A DNA stretch of 64,000 nt from Bradyrhizobium diazoefficiens (GTDB lineage Bacteria; Pseudomonadota; Alphaproteobacteria; Rhizobiales; Xanthobacteraceae): the NCBI RefSeq assembly GCF_018131015.1, contig NZ_JAFCJJ010000024.1, positions 30,480 through 94,479 of the forward strand. Direction: 5' to 3'. The translations under genes and the position numbers were made by a program. Shown in pieces: positions 34,862 to 44,263 of this stretch. A model generated the notes under the pieces. That model was not told where the DNA came from and did no database searches. It saw only the letters and a list, made by a program, of their open reading frames with translations. Numbering within the stretch: the first letter of the stretch is position 1; each line of letters starts with the position of its first letter.

Positions 34862-37558
34862 ATGTCCCACCACGACGCGGCGCTGGACGCCGTGGCCGCG
34901 AAACCGGACGACACCAAGAAGGCTCACGATCCAGCGGCGCCGCCGCTGGCCAGGCGCAAGCTGGTGCTGTTCGCCGACGGCACCGGCAATGCCTTCACCA
35001 AGCAGGAATCCAGCGTCTGGCGTCTCTACGAGGCGCTGGATCATACCGAGCCCGACCAGATCGCGTACTACATCAAGGGCGTCGGCACCTCCGGCTGGGC
35101 TCCGCTTGCGGCGCTCGACGGTGCCACCGGCTTCGGCGTGCCCTCCAACGTCCGCAAGCTCTATCGATTCCTGTGCTGGAACTGGCAGGAGGGCGACGAG
35201 ATCTACATCTTCGGCTTCAGCCGCGGCGCCTTCACCGCGCGCACGCTGGCGGCCATGGTCTGCAGCCAGGGCCTGATGCCGGCCGAGATCGAGGGCAAAC
35301 GGGTGTCGCATGCGGAGATGCAGCGCAACGTCATGACGGCGTGGCGCGAATATCGTCGCGACACCGTGCCGTTGAAGAAAAGCCTGCCGACGATCTGGAT
35401 CGCACGCTTCATCCGCGACGTCCTGCTCTATCTCTATCGTCTGATCTGCGGTTACCCGTCTTACGCAGAAGTCCGCGCGGCGATGAACGGCCGCGCGGAT
35501 GTGAACATCGCGTTCCTCGGACTGTTCGACACGGTCGAGGCCTACGGCGTCCCGATCGAGGAGCTGCGCGTCGCGATCGACTGGGCAATCTGGCCGATCT
35601 CGTTCCGCAATCACCGGCCCTCGCAGAAGATCAAGCACATCGCTCACGCGCTCGCGCTCGACGACGAGCGCACCACCTTCCATCCGCTGCGGATCGACCA
35701 GAGCCATCTCGCGGCCGACCAGACCGTCGAGGAGGTCTGGTTCGCCGGCGTCCATTCCGACATCGGCGGCGGCTATCCGGAATCGACGCTGTCCTTCGTG
35801 CCGCTGGCCTGGATGGCCGATCGGCTCGGCACCCGGCTCCGTTTCCAGGACGGCACCATCGAGCACTTCAGGGAGTATCAATCGGCGATCGGCCCCATGC
35901 ACGATTCACGCGGCGGCGCTGCCGTGCTTTATCGCTACGGGCCACGGCCGGTCCTCGCCGGCGAGGTCAATGGCGGGCCGCCGGTCGTGCACTTCGCCGT
36001 GATCGAGCGCATGCTGTTCGGCTGCGACGACTATGCGCCGATCATGCTTCCGGCGGAGTCGCTTGTGCTGATGCCGGACGGAAGCAAGCCGAACCTCGCC
36101 GAAGACGATGCGCGTCAGGCGATGGAGCGGGCCTATCTCGCCAAGGCAAAGGGTCCGCTGCGCGAGATGGAGGCCGAGGTCTTCACGCAGATGAGACGGC
36201 CCGACGCCGAAATGGCGAAACTCACGCGCGATACCGTCTGGTGGCGGCGCGTCGCCTATTTCGCGCTGCTGTTCATGGTCGCCGTGATCGCGGTCTGGCC
36301 GTGGGTCGCGCGCGGCCTGGTCGGAGTATCCAAGGACAGCGTCCTGCAAGGCACCGTGCTGCTGTCGGTCATCACCACCATCGACTGGCTGTTCGGAGCC
36401 GTGCTGGGTCCGCTCGCCAATTTGGTCAGGAATGTCCTGCCGTCCTATGCGGCGCCGTGGCTCGACATCACGCTTTATTATCCCTTCCTCACCTCGATCG
36501 TCCTGGCGATCACCTATCTGGTCTGGCAGAAGAACGCCGTGCTGCGCGACACCATCCAGGAACGCGCGCGGCTCGCCTGGAGCAGGCCGCACCGGCTGGC
36601 GAGCCACCGGCATGGCGAGGAGCCCGGCAGGTCGCTCGGCTTCGCCCGATGGGCGCGGACGCATGCGGGACCGGCCCGCTGGGTCTTCTCCAGGCTCGTG
36701 CTGCCCGCAATCTTCCTGTTCATCATCTTCTATTCCGCGCTGCTCATCGGAGCGACCAGCGTCTTCACGGCCCGCACCGCCACCGGCGCGGTCTGCGCGC
36801 CGCCCGGGCCCGAGGCCGCAACGCCGGTGCTGGACGAACCGATCGATGCACGCGGCCGGTTCGCAACTTCCGAGTTCTGCTGGTGGAGCGGCCTCGCCGT
36901 CGAGAAGGGCCGCAAGTACCGCGTCCTTCTCGAGATCGAGGATCCGTGGTTCGACCGCACCATCATGACCGGCACGAACGGCTTCAAGACCCATTTTTTG
37001 CGTCATTACCTCGCCTTGCCGACTCTCCGTCAGTTCGGCGCAGCCTGGTTTCAGCCCGTGGTGCGCGTCGGGACCAAGGGGATGAGCGACATCCCGCTGG
37101 CGGCGGTCAACGTCATGCCGGCCGAGGAATTGCCGCGCCGGATGCATCCGACCATTGCCCCCGAGGAGGATACGGACACGAGCAAGGGCCGGTACCCGAT
37201 CCTGCTCGACGAGTCCGGGGAATTCGCGGCGCTTCCCGCCGACAACCCGCTCAAGCTTGCCGTGAGCAAGCTCGGGGCGTTCGAGCCGGTGCCGAACGAC
37301 CCTGCGGCGCGCGCGATCTGGGAGGCGCAGCATCTGCCGGGGCGGCTGGTGGCGGAATTCGTCGCGCCCGACGCCGGCGATCTGTTCTTCTACGTCAACG
37401 ACGCCGTCCAGATTTACCCGACCCTGCTGCCGGCGTGGTTGCGTCCAAAAAAGCTCGACGTCGTCCAGGGACCGTACGAGCAATTCTACAAGAACAATGC
37501 CGGCACCGCGCGCATCGTCGTGCAGCGCCTGCCGAGCCCGCCGATGCCGTCCAAGTGA
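34862..37558 (+). CDS. Membrane-anchored DUF2235 (Tle1-like phospholipase) alpha/beta-hydrolase
   Basis: 898 residues from ATG 34862 with GGAGGGGCCG upstream. The first 340 residues are a DUF2235 domain: KLVLFADGTGN at the start, nucleophile elbow GFSRGAFTAR (Ser120), GLFDTVEAYG, and HSDIGGGYPE (His298, Asp300). This is the catalytic domain of Tle1-type type VI effectors. Here it is followed by four membrane helices between about 460 and 640 (for example ALLFMVAVIAVWPWVARGLV) and a C-terminal domain of about 260 residues of unknown type. No type VI secretion, VgrG or immunity gene is nearby, so an effector role is not supported; a lipid or ester hydrolase at the inner membrane is more likely. 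A two-component system follows on the same strand. Confidence 0.8.
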   Translation: MSHHDAALDAVAAKPDDTKKAHDPAAPPLARRKLVLFADGTGNAFTKQESSVWRLYEALDHTEPDQIAYYIKGVGTSGWAPLAALDGATGFGVPSNVRKLYRFLCWNWQEGDEIYIFGFSRGAFTARTLAAMVCSQGLMPAEIEGKRVSHAEMQRNVMTAWREYRRDTVPLKKSLPTIWIARFIRDVLLYLYRLICGYPSYAEVRAAMNGRADVNIAFLGLFDTVEAYGVPIEELRVAIDWAIWPISFRNHRPSQKIKHIAHALALDDERTTFHPLRIDQSHLAADQTVEEVWFAGVHSDIGGGYPESTLSFVPLAWMADRLGTRLRFQDGTIEHFREYQSAIGPMHDSRGGAAVLYRYGPRPVLAGEVNGGPPVVHFAVIERMLFGCDDYAPIMLPAESLVLMPDGSKPNLAEDDARQAMERAYLAKAKGPLREMEAEVFTQMRRPDAEMAKLTRDTVWWRRVAYFALLFMVAVIAVWPWVARGLVGVSKDSVLQGTVLLSVITTIDWLFGAVLGPLANLVRNVLPSYAAPWLDITLYYPFLTSIVLAITYLVWQKNAVLRDTIQERARLAWSRPHRLASHRHGEEPGRSLGFARWARTHAGPARWVFSRLVLPAIFLFIIFYSALLIGATSVFTARTATGAVCAPPGPEAATPVLDEPIDARGRFATSEFCWWSGLAVEKGRKYRVLLEIEDPWFDRTIMTGTNGFKTHFLRHYLALPTLRQFGAAWFQPVVRVGTKGMSDIPLAAVNVMPAEELPRRMHPTIAPEEDTDTSKGRYPILLDESGEFAALPADNPLKLAVSKLGAFEPVPNDPAARAIWEAQHLPGRLVAEFVAPDAGDLFFYVNDAVQIYPTLLPAWLRPKKLDVVQGPYEQFYKNNAGTARIVVQRLPSPPMPSK

Positions 37559-37669
37559 GCCGGCGGCGGGTACGAGGGTCCGGCGCGACCCCATGATTAT
37601 GGGTGTCGCGGCTTGCGCGCGGCGGCTAAACTCGGTACCGGCGCGCCGAGGCGGACACGCGGCCGGGAC

Positions 37670-38359
37670 ATGATCATGACGCAACAGGGCGAGACCGGGG
37701 GAGCCATCACCATCCTCCTGGTCGAGGACGATGCACCGACCTCCTGGCGGCTCCAGGACGCGCTGGTCAAGGCCGGCTACGAGGTGCGCAGCGCCGGCAC
37801 GCTCGGCGAAGCGCGCAGCCTGCTGCAGCAGAGCGCGCCGCAGGTGCTCCTGACCGATCTGCGGCTGCCCGACGGCCATGGGGTCGAACTGATCCGCGAG
37901 ACCCGCCAGCGCTTTCCCGAGACCGAGATCATGGTGATCTCCGCCCTCGGCGACGAGGAGAGCGTGATCTCGGCGATCACGGTCGGTGCCACCGGCTATC
38001 TCCTGAAAGACGCCTTTCCGACCGACATCGCCACCACCGTGCGTGACCTCGTCGCAGGCCATTCGCCGATCTCGGCCTCGATCGCCCGTTTCATCGTGCG
38101 CCGAACGCAAGGCGCCGCGCAGGGCTCGGCCGAGCCGTCGTCGGGCCCCATGCTCAACACCGCAAAACTCACCCCGCGCGAGATCGACATCCTCTGGGGC
38201 ATCGCAAAGGGCTTCAGTTATGCCGAGATCGCCAGCCATCTCGGCCTGTCGCGGCAGACCGTGCCGGGGCACATCAAGAACATCTATCGCAAGCTCGAGG
38301 TGCACACCCGCAGCGAAGCGGTGTTCGAGGCGGTGCAGCAGGGCCTGATCAAGCTGTGA
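37670..38359 (+). CDS. NarL/LuxR-type response regulator
   Basis: 229 residues from ATG 37670; another ATG lies 6 bp later. The receiver domain has the acidic pair in ILLVEDDAPTSW, phosphorylatable Asp63 in LLTDLRLPDGHG, and Lys in GYLLKDAFP. The C-terminal LuxR helix-turn-helix is LTPREIDILWGIAKGFSYAE with SRQTVPGHIKNIYRKLEV. Its stop overlaps the start of the kinase gene as GTGA, so the pair is translationally coupled. It is transcribed in the same direction as the DUF2235 gene, 111 bp downstream of it. Confidence 0.9.
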   Translation: MIMTQQGETGGAITILLVEDDAPTSWRLQDALVKAGYEVRSAGTLGEARSLLQQSAPQVLLTDLRLPDGHGVELIRETRQRFPETEIMVISALGDEESVISAITVGATGYLLKDAFPTDIATTVRDLVAGHSPISASIARFIVRRTQGAAQGSAEPSSGPMLNTAKLTPREIDILWGIAKGFSYAEIASHLGLSRQTVPGHIKNIYRKLEVHTRSEAVFEAVQQGLIKL

Positions 38360-40251
38360 GAGGGCTCGTCGCGAAGGCGCACGGGCGACGGCAGCGGCTT
38401 CTGTCGCGCCTCGTGCCCTACCTCCTGCTCCAGGCGCTGATCGTGGTCGCCACCATCCTCGGGCTGCGGCTGCTGCAGCCGAGCGATCCCGACGACTTCG
38501 CCGTGAGCGACTTTTCGCTGTATGAAGACGGCGCGACGCGGCCGGTGACGCTGCCGCACTTCTCGTCGTCGCGCTATTCGCTGCAGGATCCGCCGCTTTA
38601 CACCGGCGCCTTCACCGCCCCTAGCGGCGACGTGGGCTGGTCGGTGTACCTGCCGCGCTTCAGCAACGCGGTCGAGGTCGCCGTCAACGGCGTCGTGGTG
38701 CTCGACTCCCGGCGCGACGCCAATGCCAACCGGCCGGACCGCAACACGCCGCAGATCGCCGCCATCCCATCCTCGCTGCTGCGCGACGGAGCGAACGAGA
38801 TCACCCTGCGGCTGTTCGTATGGGGGCCGCTGAAGGGCTTTCTCGACACCGTCTATGTCGGCCCGGACGCCGCCTTGCGCCCGGCCTACGAAACCCGCAC
38901 GCTGCTGTTCGTCACGCTGCCGGTGGTGTTCTCCGCCTGGCAGTCGATCCTCGCCGTCATCCTCGCCATCATGTGGCTGATGCGGCGCCACGAGCCGGTC
39001 TATGGGGTGCTTGCGGTCGCGATGGTGCTGGGCGTGGTGCAGGCATTCTTGACCGCACCGGTGCCGCCGGCCGCCTCGTCCCGGCTCACCCCGGTGCTGC
39101 TGGCCTCCGCGCCGCTCGAAAGCGCGCTGATCGTCGTATTCGGCGTCTTGTTCTTCGGCCAGCGCTGGCCGCGTTACGGGGCCCTGGTGTTCGCGCCGGG
39201 ACTGATCGTGTTCGTGGTCGGGCTGATCGCCGGGCCGCCGCTGCCGCGGATCCTGTTCCTGGTGCTCGGCATTCCCACGGTCGGGGTCTGCCTGTTCCTG
39301 ATGGCGTGCATCACCGCGGCCGCGGTGGTGCGGCGGCAGGATGCGGCGAGCTTCACGATCGGCTGCGCGGTGACCATCGTGCTGGTCTGCTGGCTCCACG
39401 ACATGTTGACGGTCTCCGAGATCGTGACCAACGAACGCATCTTCGTCTCGCGCCTGTCCTATTCGGCGATGCTGGTCGCGATCGGCGCAGGCCTGACCTG
39501 GCGCTTCGCGCGCGCGCTGAACCAGGTCGACAGCTTTGCCGGCCAGCTCGTCTCGCGGGTGCGCGAGGCCGAGGAGCGGCTGAAGGCGAGCTTCGCGCGC
39601 GAGGAGGAGCGCGCCCGCGCCGCCGCACTCGCCAACGAGCGGACCCGGCTGATGCGCGACCTGCATGACGGCCTCGGCGGCCAGCTCGTCAGCATCGTCG
39701 CGCTGTCCGAGCGCGGCCATGAGGGCGCGACCATCACGGACGCCGCCCGCGCCGCGCTGAAGGATCTGCGCCTCGTCATCGACTCCATGGACGACATCGG
39801 CGGCGACCTCATGCTCGCGCTCGGCTCCTGGCGCGAGCGCGCGGCGGCGCAGTTGCGGCCACACGACATCGCGCTCGACTGGCACGTGGCGACGCCGCAG
39901 GGCCTGCCGCTGCATCCCGAGCTCAGGCCGTGGCACGTCATCCAGATCGTGCGCATCCTCGACGAGGCCGTGACCAACGCGGTCAAGCACGCCGAGGCGC
40001 GCCACATCGCGGTCACCATCGAAACGCTCGACGATGGAAGCGGGCCGTATGGCGCGATCAGCGTCGCAGACGACGGCAAGGGCTTTGCGCCGACCGCCGG
40101 CGCGAGCCAGACGGCGCGGGGGCTGCGCAACATGAGAAGCCGCGCGGCACGCTGCGGCGCGGTGCTGGATCTCACCTCGGATGGTTCGGGCACGCGGGTG
40201 CGGCTGCAATTGCCGCAGGTCTTTCCCGACAGCGATGCGGCTGCGGGCTGA
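38356..40251 (+). CDS. Sensor histidine kinase, HisKA_3 (NarX/DesK type)
   Basis: 631 residues from GTG 38356, overlapping the regulator stop. The N-terminal region (about 40-175) is periplasmic and beta-rich, with an all-beta DISMED2-like look (VEVAVNGVVVLDSRRDANAN). Seven or so membrane helices follow (190-395), a 7TM-DISM-like layout. Then come the dimerisation H-box RTRLMRDLHDGLGGQLVSIV with His437, N-box DEAVTNAVKHAEA, G1 ADDGKGFAP and G2 GLRNMRSRA. It probably senses an extracytoplasmic carbohydrate-like ligand; the target genes are unknown. Confidence 0.88.
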   Translation: MRGLVAKAHGRRQRLLSRLVPYLLLQALIVVATILGLRLLQPSDPDDFAVSDFSLYEDGATRPVTLPHFSSSRYSLQDPPLYTGAFTAPSGDVGWSVYLPRFSNAVEVAVNGVVVLDSRRDANANRPDRNTPQIAAIPSSLLRDGANEITLRLFVWGPLKGFLDTVYVGPDAALRPAYETRTLLFVTLPVVFSAWQSILAVILAIMWLMRRHEPVYGVLAVAMVLGVVQAFLTAPVPPAASSRLTPVLLASAPLESALIVVFGVLFFGQRWPRYGALVFAPGLIVFVVGLIAGPPLPRILFLVLGIPTVGVCLFLMACITAAAVVRRQDAASFTIGCAVTIVLVCWLHDMLTVSEIVTNERIFVSRLSYSAMLVAIGAGLTWRFARALNQVDSFAGQLVSRVREAEERLKASFAREEERARAAALANERTRLMRDLHDGLGGQLVSIVALSERGHEGATITDAARAALKDLRLVIDSMDDIGGDLMLALGSWRERAAAQLRPHDIALDWHVATPQGLPLHPELRPWHVIQIVRILDEAVTNAVKHAEARHIAVTIETLDDGSGPYGAISVADDGKGFAPTAGASQTARGLRNMRSRAARCGAVLDLTSDGSGTRVRLQLPQVFPDSDAAAG

Positions 40252-40384
40252 AAAGCCCTCTCCCCGGGCGCATGGGACGCGCGGAGAGAGGGACGGGCCG
40301 GGATTTTTATCTCGCGATGGGCGGGGGGGTCGCTCGCAAATCGTCCCTTGGCCCGAGAGGGTGCAACAGTCCCAAACGAAATCG

Positions 40385-40675
40385 TCAGCGCACGCCGACG
40401 CGATTGACCGGACCGCCGCGATTCATCGGCGTGCCGGCGCGCACGCCGACACCGGGTGCACCGACGCCGGGCGTCACCACCGCCGCGGCGGCGACCGGCG
40501 CCGCGGGCGCAACCACCACCGCCGCCGTCGGCCGCACCACGCAGCCCTTCGGCACACCGACGGTCTTGCAATAGACCACCGCCTGCGCCGGGCTCGTGCC
40601 CAGCGTCAACATTGCCGCACCTGCCAGCGCCATCATCGTCAGCCCGGCGCTCAGCGCTCCCGCTTTCTTCGACAT
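40385..40675 (-). CDS. Small secreted Ala/Val/Pro-rich protein
   Basis: 96 residues. Signal peptide ALSAGLTMMALAGAAMLTLG with cleavage near AQA, then one cysteine pair (YCKTVGVPKGCVV) and a low-complexity tail rich in Ala, Val, Pro and Gly. The YCxxxGVPxGCVxR pattern occurs in many small exported proteins of this group. Role unknown. It is convergent with the kinase gene. Confidence 0.6.
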   Translation of the reverse strand: MSKKAGALSAGLTMMALAGAAMLTLGTSPAQAVVYCKTVGVPKGCVVRPTAAVVVAPAAPVAAAAVVTPGVGAPGVGVRAGTPMNRGGPVNRVGVR

Positions 40676-40933
40676 CTTGCTCTCCTGCTCCCGTTCGGCG
40701 CCCCGATGCGATCACCGGGTCTTGCGGCCGACGTGCACCCCTCAATGGCAAAAGACGGTGCTCGGATACATGCCATGAAGATGGGGGGCGACGGCGGCGG
40801 CGCCGCGAGAGCCGGTCTCCCGATGCCATGAACATGGCATGGACCGGCGGCAGAGCTCTGCGAGATGGTCCGGCCCGCTTGATCCCAAGGGACCACCAAG
40901 GGACCAACGACATTCCCCAACGAGAGGTGCTTC

Positions 40934-41158
40934 ATGAAGACTTCGGTTATTGCCGCGCTGCTGCTCGCCGCCACCGCCCTGCCCGCCGCAGCGCAATCCG
41001 GTCCGACACCGCAGGAGCAGATGGCCTGCCGCGGCGATGCCAGCAAGTTCTGCGCCGAACATATCGGCAAGCCGCCGGAGATGAATGCCTGTTTGCGTCA
41101 GAACAAGACGAAGCTTTCCGATGGCTGCCGCAAGGTGATCGAGTCGCACGGCGGCTGA
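40934..41158 (+). CDS. Small secreted cysteine-rich protein
   Basis: 74 residues. Signal peptide MKTSVIAALLLAATALPAAA, then four cysteines in MACRGDASKFCAEHIGKPPE and NACLRQNKTKLSDGCRKVI, the pattern of the cysteine-rich-repeat family of short exported proteins. GAGAGG lies 9 nt before the ATG. Function unknown; two disulfides are likely. Confidence 0.72.
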   Translation: MKTSVIAALLLAATALPAAAQSGPTPQEQMACRGDASKFCAEHIGKPPEMNACLRQNKTKLSDGCRKVIESHGG

Positions 41159-41205
41159 TCTTTTCCAGAGAAGAGTGGCGCGCTCGCGCGAGCGCGCCGC
41201 CAACA

Positions 41206-41919
41206 CTAGTCGTCGTCGTCCGAGCCGAACAATCGGATCTGCGGGAAGCCGCTGCGCGGACGACGCGGGTAATCGCGCGCGTCGGAATCTTCCCGGACGT
41301 TGCGGGCAACGTCGTCCCAATCGGTGCGGTCGCGCATGCCGGGCGCCTCACGCGAGTAGCGGTGACGCTCGGCCCAACGCTCGCGGCGGTCGCTCCGGCG
41401 CCGATCGGACGCGGCCCGCTTCACATCGGAATCGCGGGCCTTGGCATAGGCGTTGTCGGGCGAGGACGCCGGCTCCGCCACAGCCTGTTGCTCGGCGGGC
41501 TTGGCCGCCTTCGCTGGCGCCGAAGGTGCCGGCTTCGCATGCTCCCTGGCCGGCTCGACCGCGGCATTCTGTGGAGGCGGCGGCGCCGGGGGTTCGGCAT
41601 TCGCCTGAGTGGCCGTCGTGTCGGGCTTGGCATCGGCTTGAGGTTCGGCCTGCGCGGGCGCGGCGATCGCCGTGCCGAAGGCTTGCGTCCCGGTGAGATA
41701 TTGCACGCGCTCGGATGGCGCGTTCGTCGTCGCAGGAACATTGGTGGCCGGTGTGGTCGCAGCGGCTTCGGCACGTTGCGCCATCTTGCTCGTATCGGGA
41801 CCAACCTTCGGCGTGATCGGATTCATGATGTTGCCGGCGACGATGCCACCACCGAGACCGATGACGATGGCTGCGACGATCGTTCCGGCACCTACGAAAT
41901 AGGCTGTCGAGGCGCGCAT
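41206..41919 (-). CDS. Membrane-anchored protein with Ala/Pro linker and charged C-terminus
   Basis: 237 residues from ATG 41919. One N-terminal helix (GAGTIVAAIVIGLGGGIVAG), then an Ala/Pro/Glu-rich periplasmic stretch of about 120 residues, an Arg-rich segment (RAASDRRRSDRRERWAERHR) and an acidic end (FGSDDDD). No domain recognised. The gene at 42003-42740, 83 bp upstream on the same strand, has the same one-helix-plus-Ala/Pro layout. Confidence 0.6.
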   Translation of the reverse strand: MRASTAYFVGAGTIVAAIVIGLGGGIVAGNIMNPITPKVGPDTSKMAQRAEAAATTPATNVPATTNAPSERVQYLTGTQAFGTAIAAPAQAEPQADAKPDTTATQANAEPPAPPPPQNAAVEPAREHAKPAPSAPAKAAKPAEQQAVAEPASSPDNAYAKARDSDVKRAASDRRRSDRRERWAERHRYSREAPGMRDRTDWDDVARNVREDSDARDYPRRPRSGFPQIRLFGSDDDD

Positions 41920-42002
41920 AGGCCCACTCCCTCTTTGGAGCGGGCAACGCGGAAGCATTGCCGGATGTTCCTGCTATCAGGAGTTCCCGGGAAGGGATCG
42001 CG

Positions 42003-42740
42003 TCAGATCTGCTGCGCGACCTTTTCCAGCCCGATGATGCGGGCGAGCTTGCGCACTTCCTCTTTCTGGTCGTCGCGCAGCTGGAACAGCAGCGGCATTG
42101 CTGCCGACTTCAATTGCTGGACCTCGTCGCAGTTCGGGTCGATCGGCACGCCCTGCACGTTCGGATTGGAGAGCTTGTTCGCCTGGATCTTGCGGGCGAC
42201 GTTGCGAAGCGCGGTTTCCACCGAAGGCCAGTAATATTCCTGCGACGACGACAGCTTCAGGCGATCCCTGATGCCCGAGATCTGAACGTCGGAAAGCAGC
42301 GAGTAGGATTTTTGCGGCTGCGGCTTTGCGACGGCTTTCGGCTTGAGGGCCTCAGCGGCGGGCGCCTCTGCGGCGGCAGGAGCTTCGTTCACGCTTGCCT
42401 TGGGCATGGGGAAATCGGACGGCGTGGCGGCCGCGAAAGCCTGGCGCAGCGGCACGGTCGCGACCGGCGCTTGCGACAGCCTGTCGGCCGGAACCTGCAC
42501 CGGGTCGATCGCGGCGGAGGCCAGGGCCAGCGTCGGAACCAGCCGGTCGGCCTTGGCGGCGCGGTTGGTGGCAAGCGGCCTGGAAGCCGGAATTTGGCTG
42601 ATCATTTCCTCGCCGATGCTTGGCACGCTATCGCGGCCGAGAATGGCGGTGGTGGCGGCACCAAGGACCAGAACGCAGGTCAGCACGATGATGGTGATGG
42701 TTCTGGACAAACGCCCCTCCGCGTCCGACTTCAAGTCCAC
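42003..42740 (-). CDS. Membrane-anchored hypothetical protein
   Basis: 245 residues. N-terminal helix TITIIVLTCVLVLGAATTAI, then an Ala/Pro-rich region to about 140, then a compact helical domain (LSDVQISGIRDRLKLSSSQE, YYWPSVETALRNVARKIQAN, QLRDDQKEEVRKLARIIGLE). The last part resembles the periplasmic helical LTXXQ-type stress proteins in pattern only. Function unknown. It is likely co-transcribed with the gene at 41206-41919. Confidence 0.65.
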   Translation of the reverse strand: MDLKSDAEGRLSRTITIIVLTCVLVLGAATTAILGRDSVPSIGEEMISQIPASRPLATNRAAKADRLVPTLALASAAIDPVQVPADRLSQAPVATVPLRQAFAAATPSDFPMPKASVNEAPAAAEAPAAEALKPKAVAKPQPQKSYSLLSDVQISGIRDRLKLSSSQEYYWPSVETALRNVARKIQANKLSNPNVQGVPIDPNCDEVQQLKSAAMPLLFQLRDDQKEEVRKLARIIGLEKVAQQI

Positions 42741-42841
42741 GTGATCACTGCCCGGAAACTGGGAGGTAAATAAGGCTTAACCGTGCCATTGCGGCGGCAA
42801 TCGCCGGGACTGCGGCGACATGGCCCGAAAACCCAAGAAAA

Positions 42842-43090
42842 TCAGGCCGCTGCCGCAAGATCGTAGGCGTCCTGGATGTCGGCCACGATCTCGGAGGCCT
42901 CCCAGACCGCCCGCGGCTCGACCGATTGCAGCGTCACGGTCCAGTTGCCGCCCCGGCGGGTGCGGGGGACGCTGAGGATGTCGAAGCGCACGTTGCGGCA
43001 CAGCGGATGGCGGGCCAGTGCATGTGCCACGCGGACGCGGATTTCGTCCAGCGACGCTGCCTGCTTGCTGTTGAGAAGATCGAAGTCCAT
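42842..43090 (-). CDS. Small hypothetical protein
   Basis: 82 residues, soluble, with an alternating helix/strand look (LDEIRVRVAHALARHPLCRN; GNWTVTLQSVEPRAVWEASE). No known domain. It has the codon use of a real gene and no membrane segment. About 100 bp separate it from the gene at 42003-42740, on the same strand. Confidence 0.5.
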   Translation of the reverse strand: MDFDLLNSKQAASLDEIRVRVAHALARHPLCRNVRFDILSVPRTRRGGNWTVTLQSVEPRAVWEASEIVADIQDAYDLAAAA

Positions 43091-43191
43091 CGCCTGTCCC
43101 TCTCGGTCCTGAGGGGGATTGTTGGCGGGCGTTGGTTAATCTGCCGTTAAGTCTGGCGGGGCAAAGCAGCGGGAAATTAACCGTGATCAAC

Positions 43192-44157
43192 TCAGGTTCC
43201 GCCCGCCTCGCGATACTCCGCAAGCGTCCGCGCGACGAGATCGTCGACGGCGAGCACATCGGTCACCCCCGACGTCGAATGCCCGCCGCTCCAGATATCG
43301 CGCCACCGCTTCGGGCGGCTTTCGCGCGCGGTGACGTCGATGTCCTTGGCGATGTCGATCGCCCCGTGGGCCGGCAGGTCGTCGGGATCGAGACCCGCCG
43401 CCACGATCGACGGTCTCAGCATGCTGGTCTGCAAGCCCGTGAAAGCGGTGGTCAGCAGGATGTCGTCGGCGCTGCTTTCGGCCAGCATGCGCTTGTGGCG
43501 CTCGTCCGCCATGCTCTCGCGCGTGGCGATGAACTTCGTGCCCATGTAAGCGAGGTCGCAGCCGAGCACTTCGGCGGCATGCAAGGCGCGACCGTCGCTG
43601 ATGCCGCCGGCGAGCACGACGATGCCGTCATAGAACGCGCGCACCGCGCGGACGAAGGCGAACGGGTTGAGCCAGCCAGTCTGCCCGCCGGCGCCCGCGG
43701 TGAGCAGCACCAGCCCGTCCGCGCCGGCTTCCGCCGCACGCTCGGCGTGGCGGATCGAGGCGACGTCCGCCAGCACCAGCGCACCCGCATCATGCAGCGG
43801 CTTGAGCACCGGCGCGGGCGAGCCGACCGACGTGATGACGATCTCCGGCCTGTGCCGCAGCAGCACGGCAAGATCCTGCTCCAGCCGCGCATTGGAGCGG
43901 TGCACGATCAGGTTCGGGCAAAGCGGCGCGGCCTTGCGGCCGGCCTGATCTTCGTGCTGCCGCAACCGCGTTGCGATGTCGGCGAGCCATCCGTCGAGTT
44001 GTTCCGTGCTGCGGCAATTCGCAGTGGGGAAGCTGCCGATCACACCGTTGCGGCAGGCCGCGACCATGAGCTCGACGCCCGAGACCAGAAACATCGGCGC
44101 TGCGATCAGCGGCAGGCTGAGGCGATCACGAACATGTTGCAGTCGATCCGTTGGCAC
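43192..44157 (-). CDS. Nitronate monooxygenase family protein (paralogue 1)
   Basis: 321 residues from GTG 44157, which has the strong site AGGGAGGCATGC in front; the frame stays open to 44247. The TIM-barrel FMN enzyme motifs are LIAAPMFLVSG, LVLLTAGAGGQTGWLNPFAF, IVVLAGGISDG and AYMGTKFIATRESMADE. These fit the nitronate monooxygenase/2-nitropropane dioxygenase group. It oxidises alkyl nitronates or related compounds using FMN. It is divergent from an acyl-CoA synthetase and paralogous to 46899-47867. Confidence 0.85.
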   Translation of the reverse strand: MPTDRLQHVRDRLSLPLIAAPMFLVSGVELMVAACRNGVIGSFPTANCRSTEQLDGWLADIATRLRQHEDQAGRKAAPLCPNLIVHRSNARLEQDLAVLLRHRPEIVITSVGSPAPVLKPLHDAGALVLADVASIRHAERAAEAGADGLVLLTAGAGGQTGWLNPFAFVRAVRAFYDGIVVLAGGISDGRALHAAEVLGCDLAYMGTKFIATRESMADERHKRMLAESSADDILLTTAFTGLQTSMLRPSIVAAGLDPDDLPAHGAIDIAKDIDVTARESRPKRWRDIWSGGHSTSGVTDVLAVDDLVARTLAEYREAGGT

Positions 44158-44263
44158 GCATGCCTCCCTGCGCGGGCATTGCTTCCATCCCGCATTGTCT
44201 GTGCTAGCGTTGCGCGCAAACATCGGCATGTCAAAAGCCGATGACAAGGCAACGAGGAAACAA

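Noticed and set aside
34679..35902. Long antisense frame (407 residues) over the DUF2235 gene
   Set aside because: It has no family features and its codon pattern mirrors the GC-rich third positions of the true plus-strand gene. The plus frame has intact hydrolase motifs.
34862..37558. Type VI secretion effector locus
   Set aside because: The DUF2235 domain fits Tle1, but there is no VgrG, PAAR, immunity or structural type VI gene in the window and the protein carries its own membrane helices.
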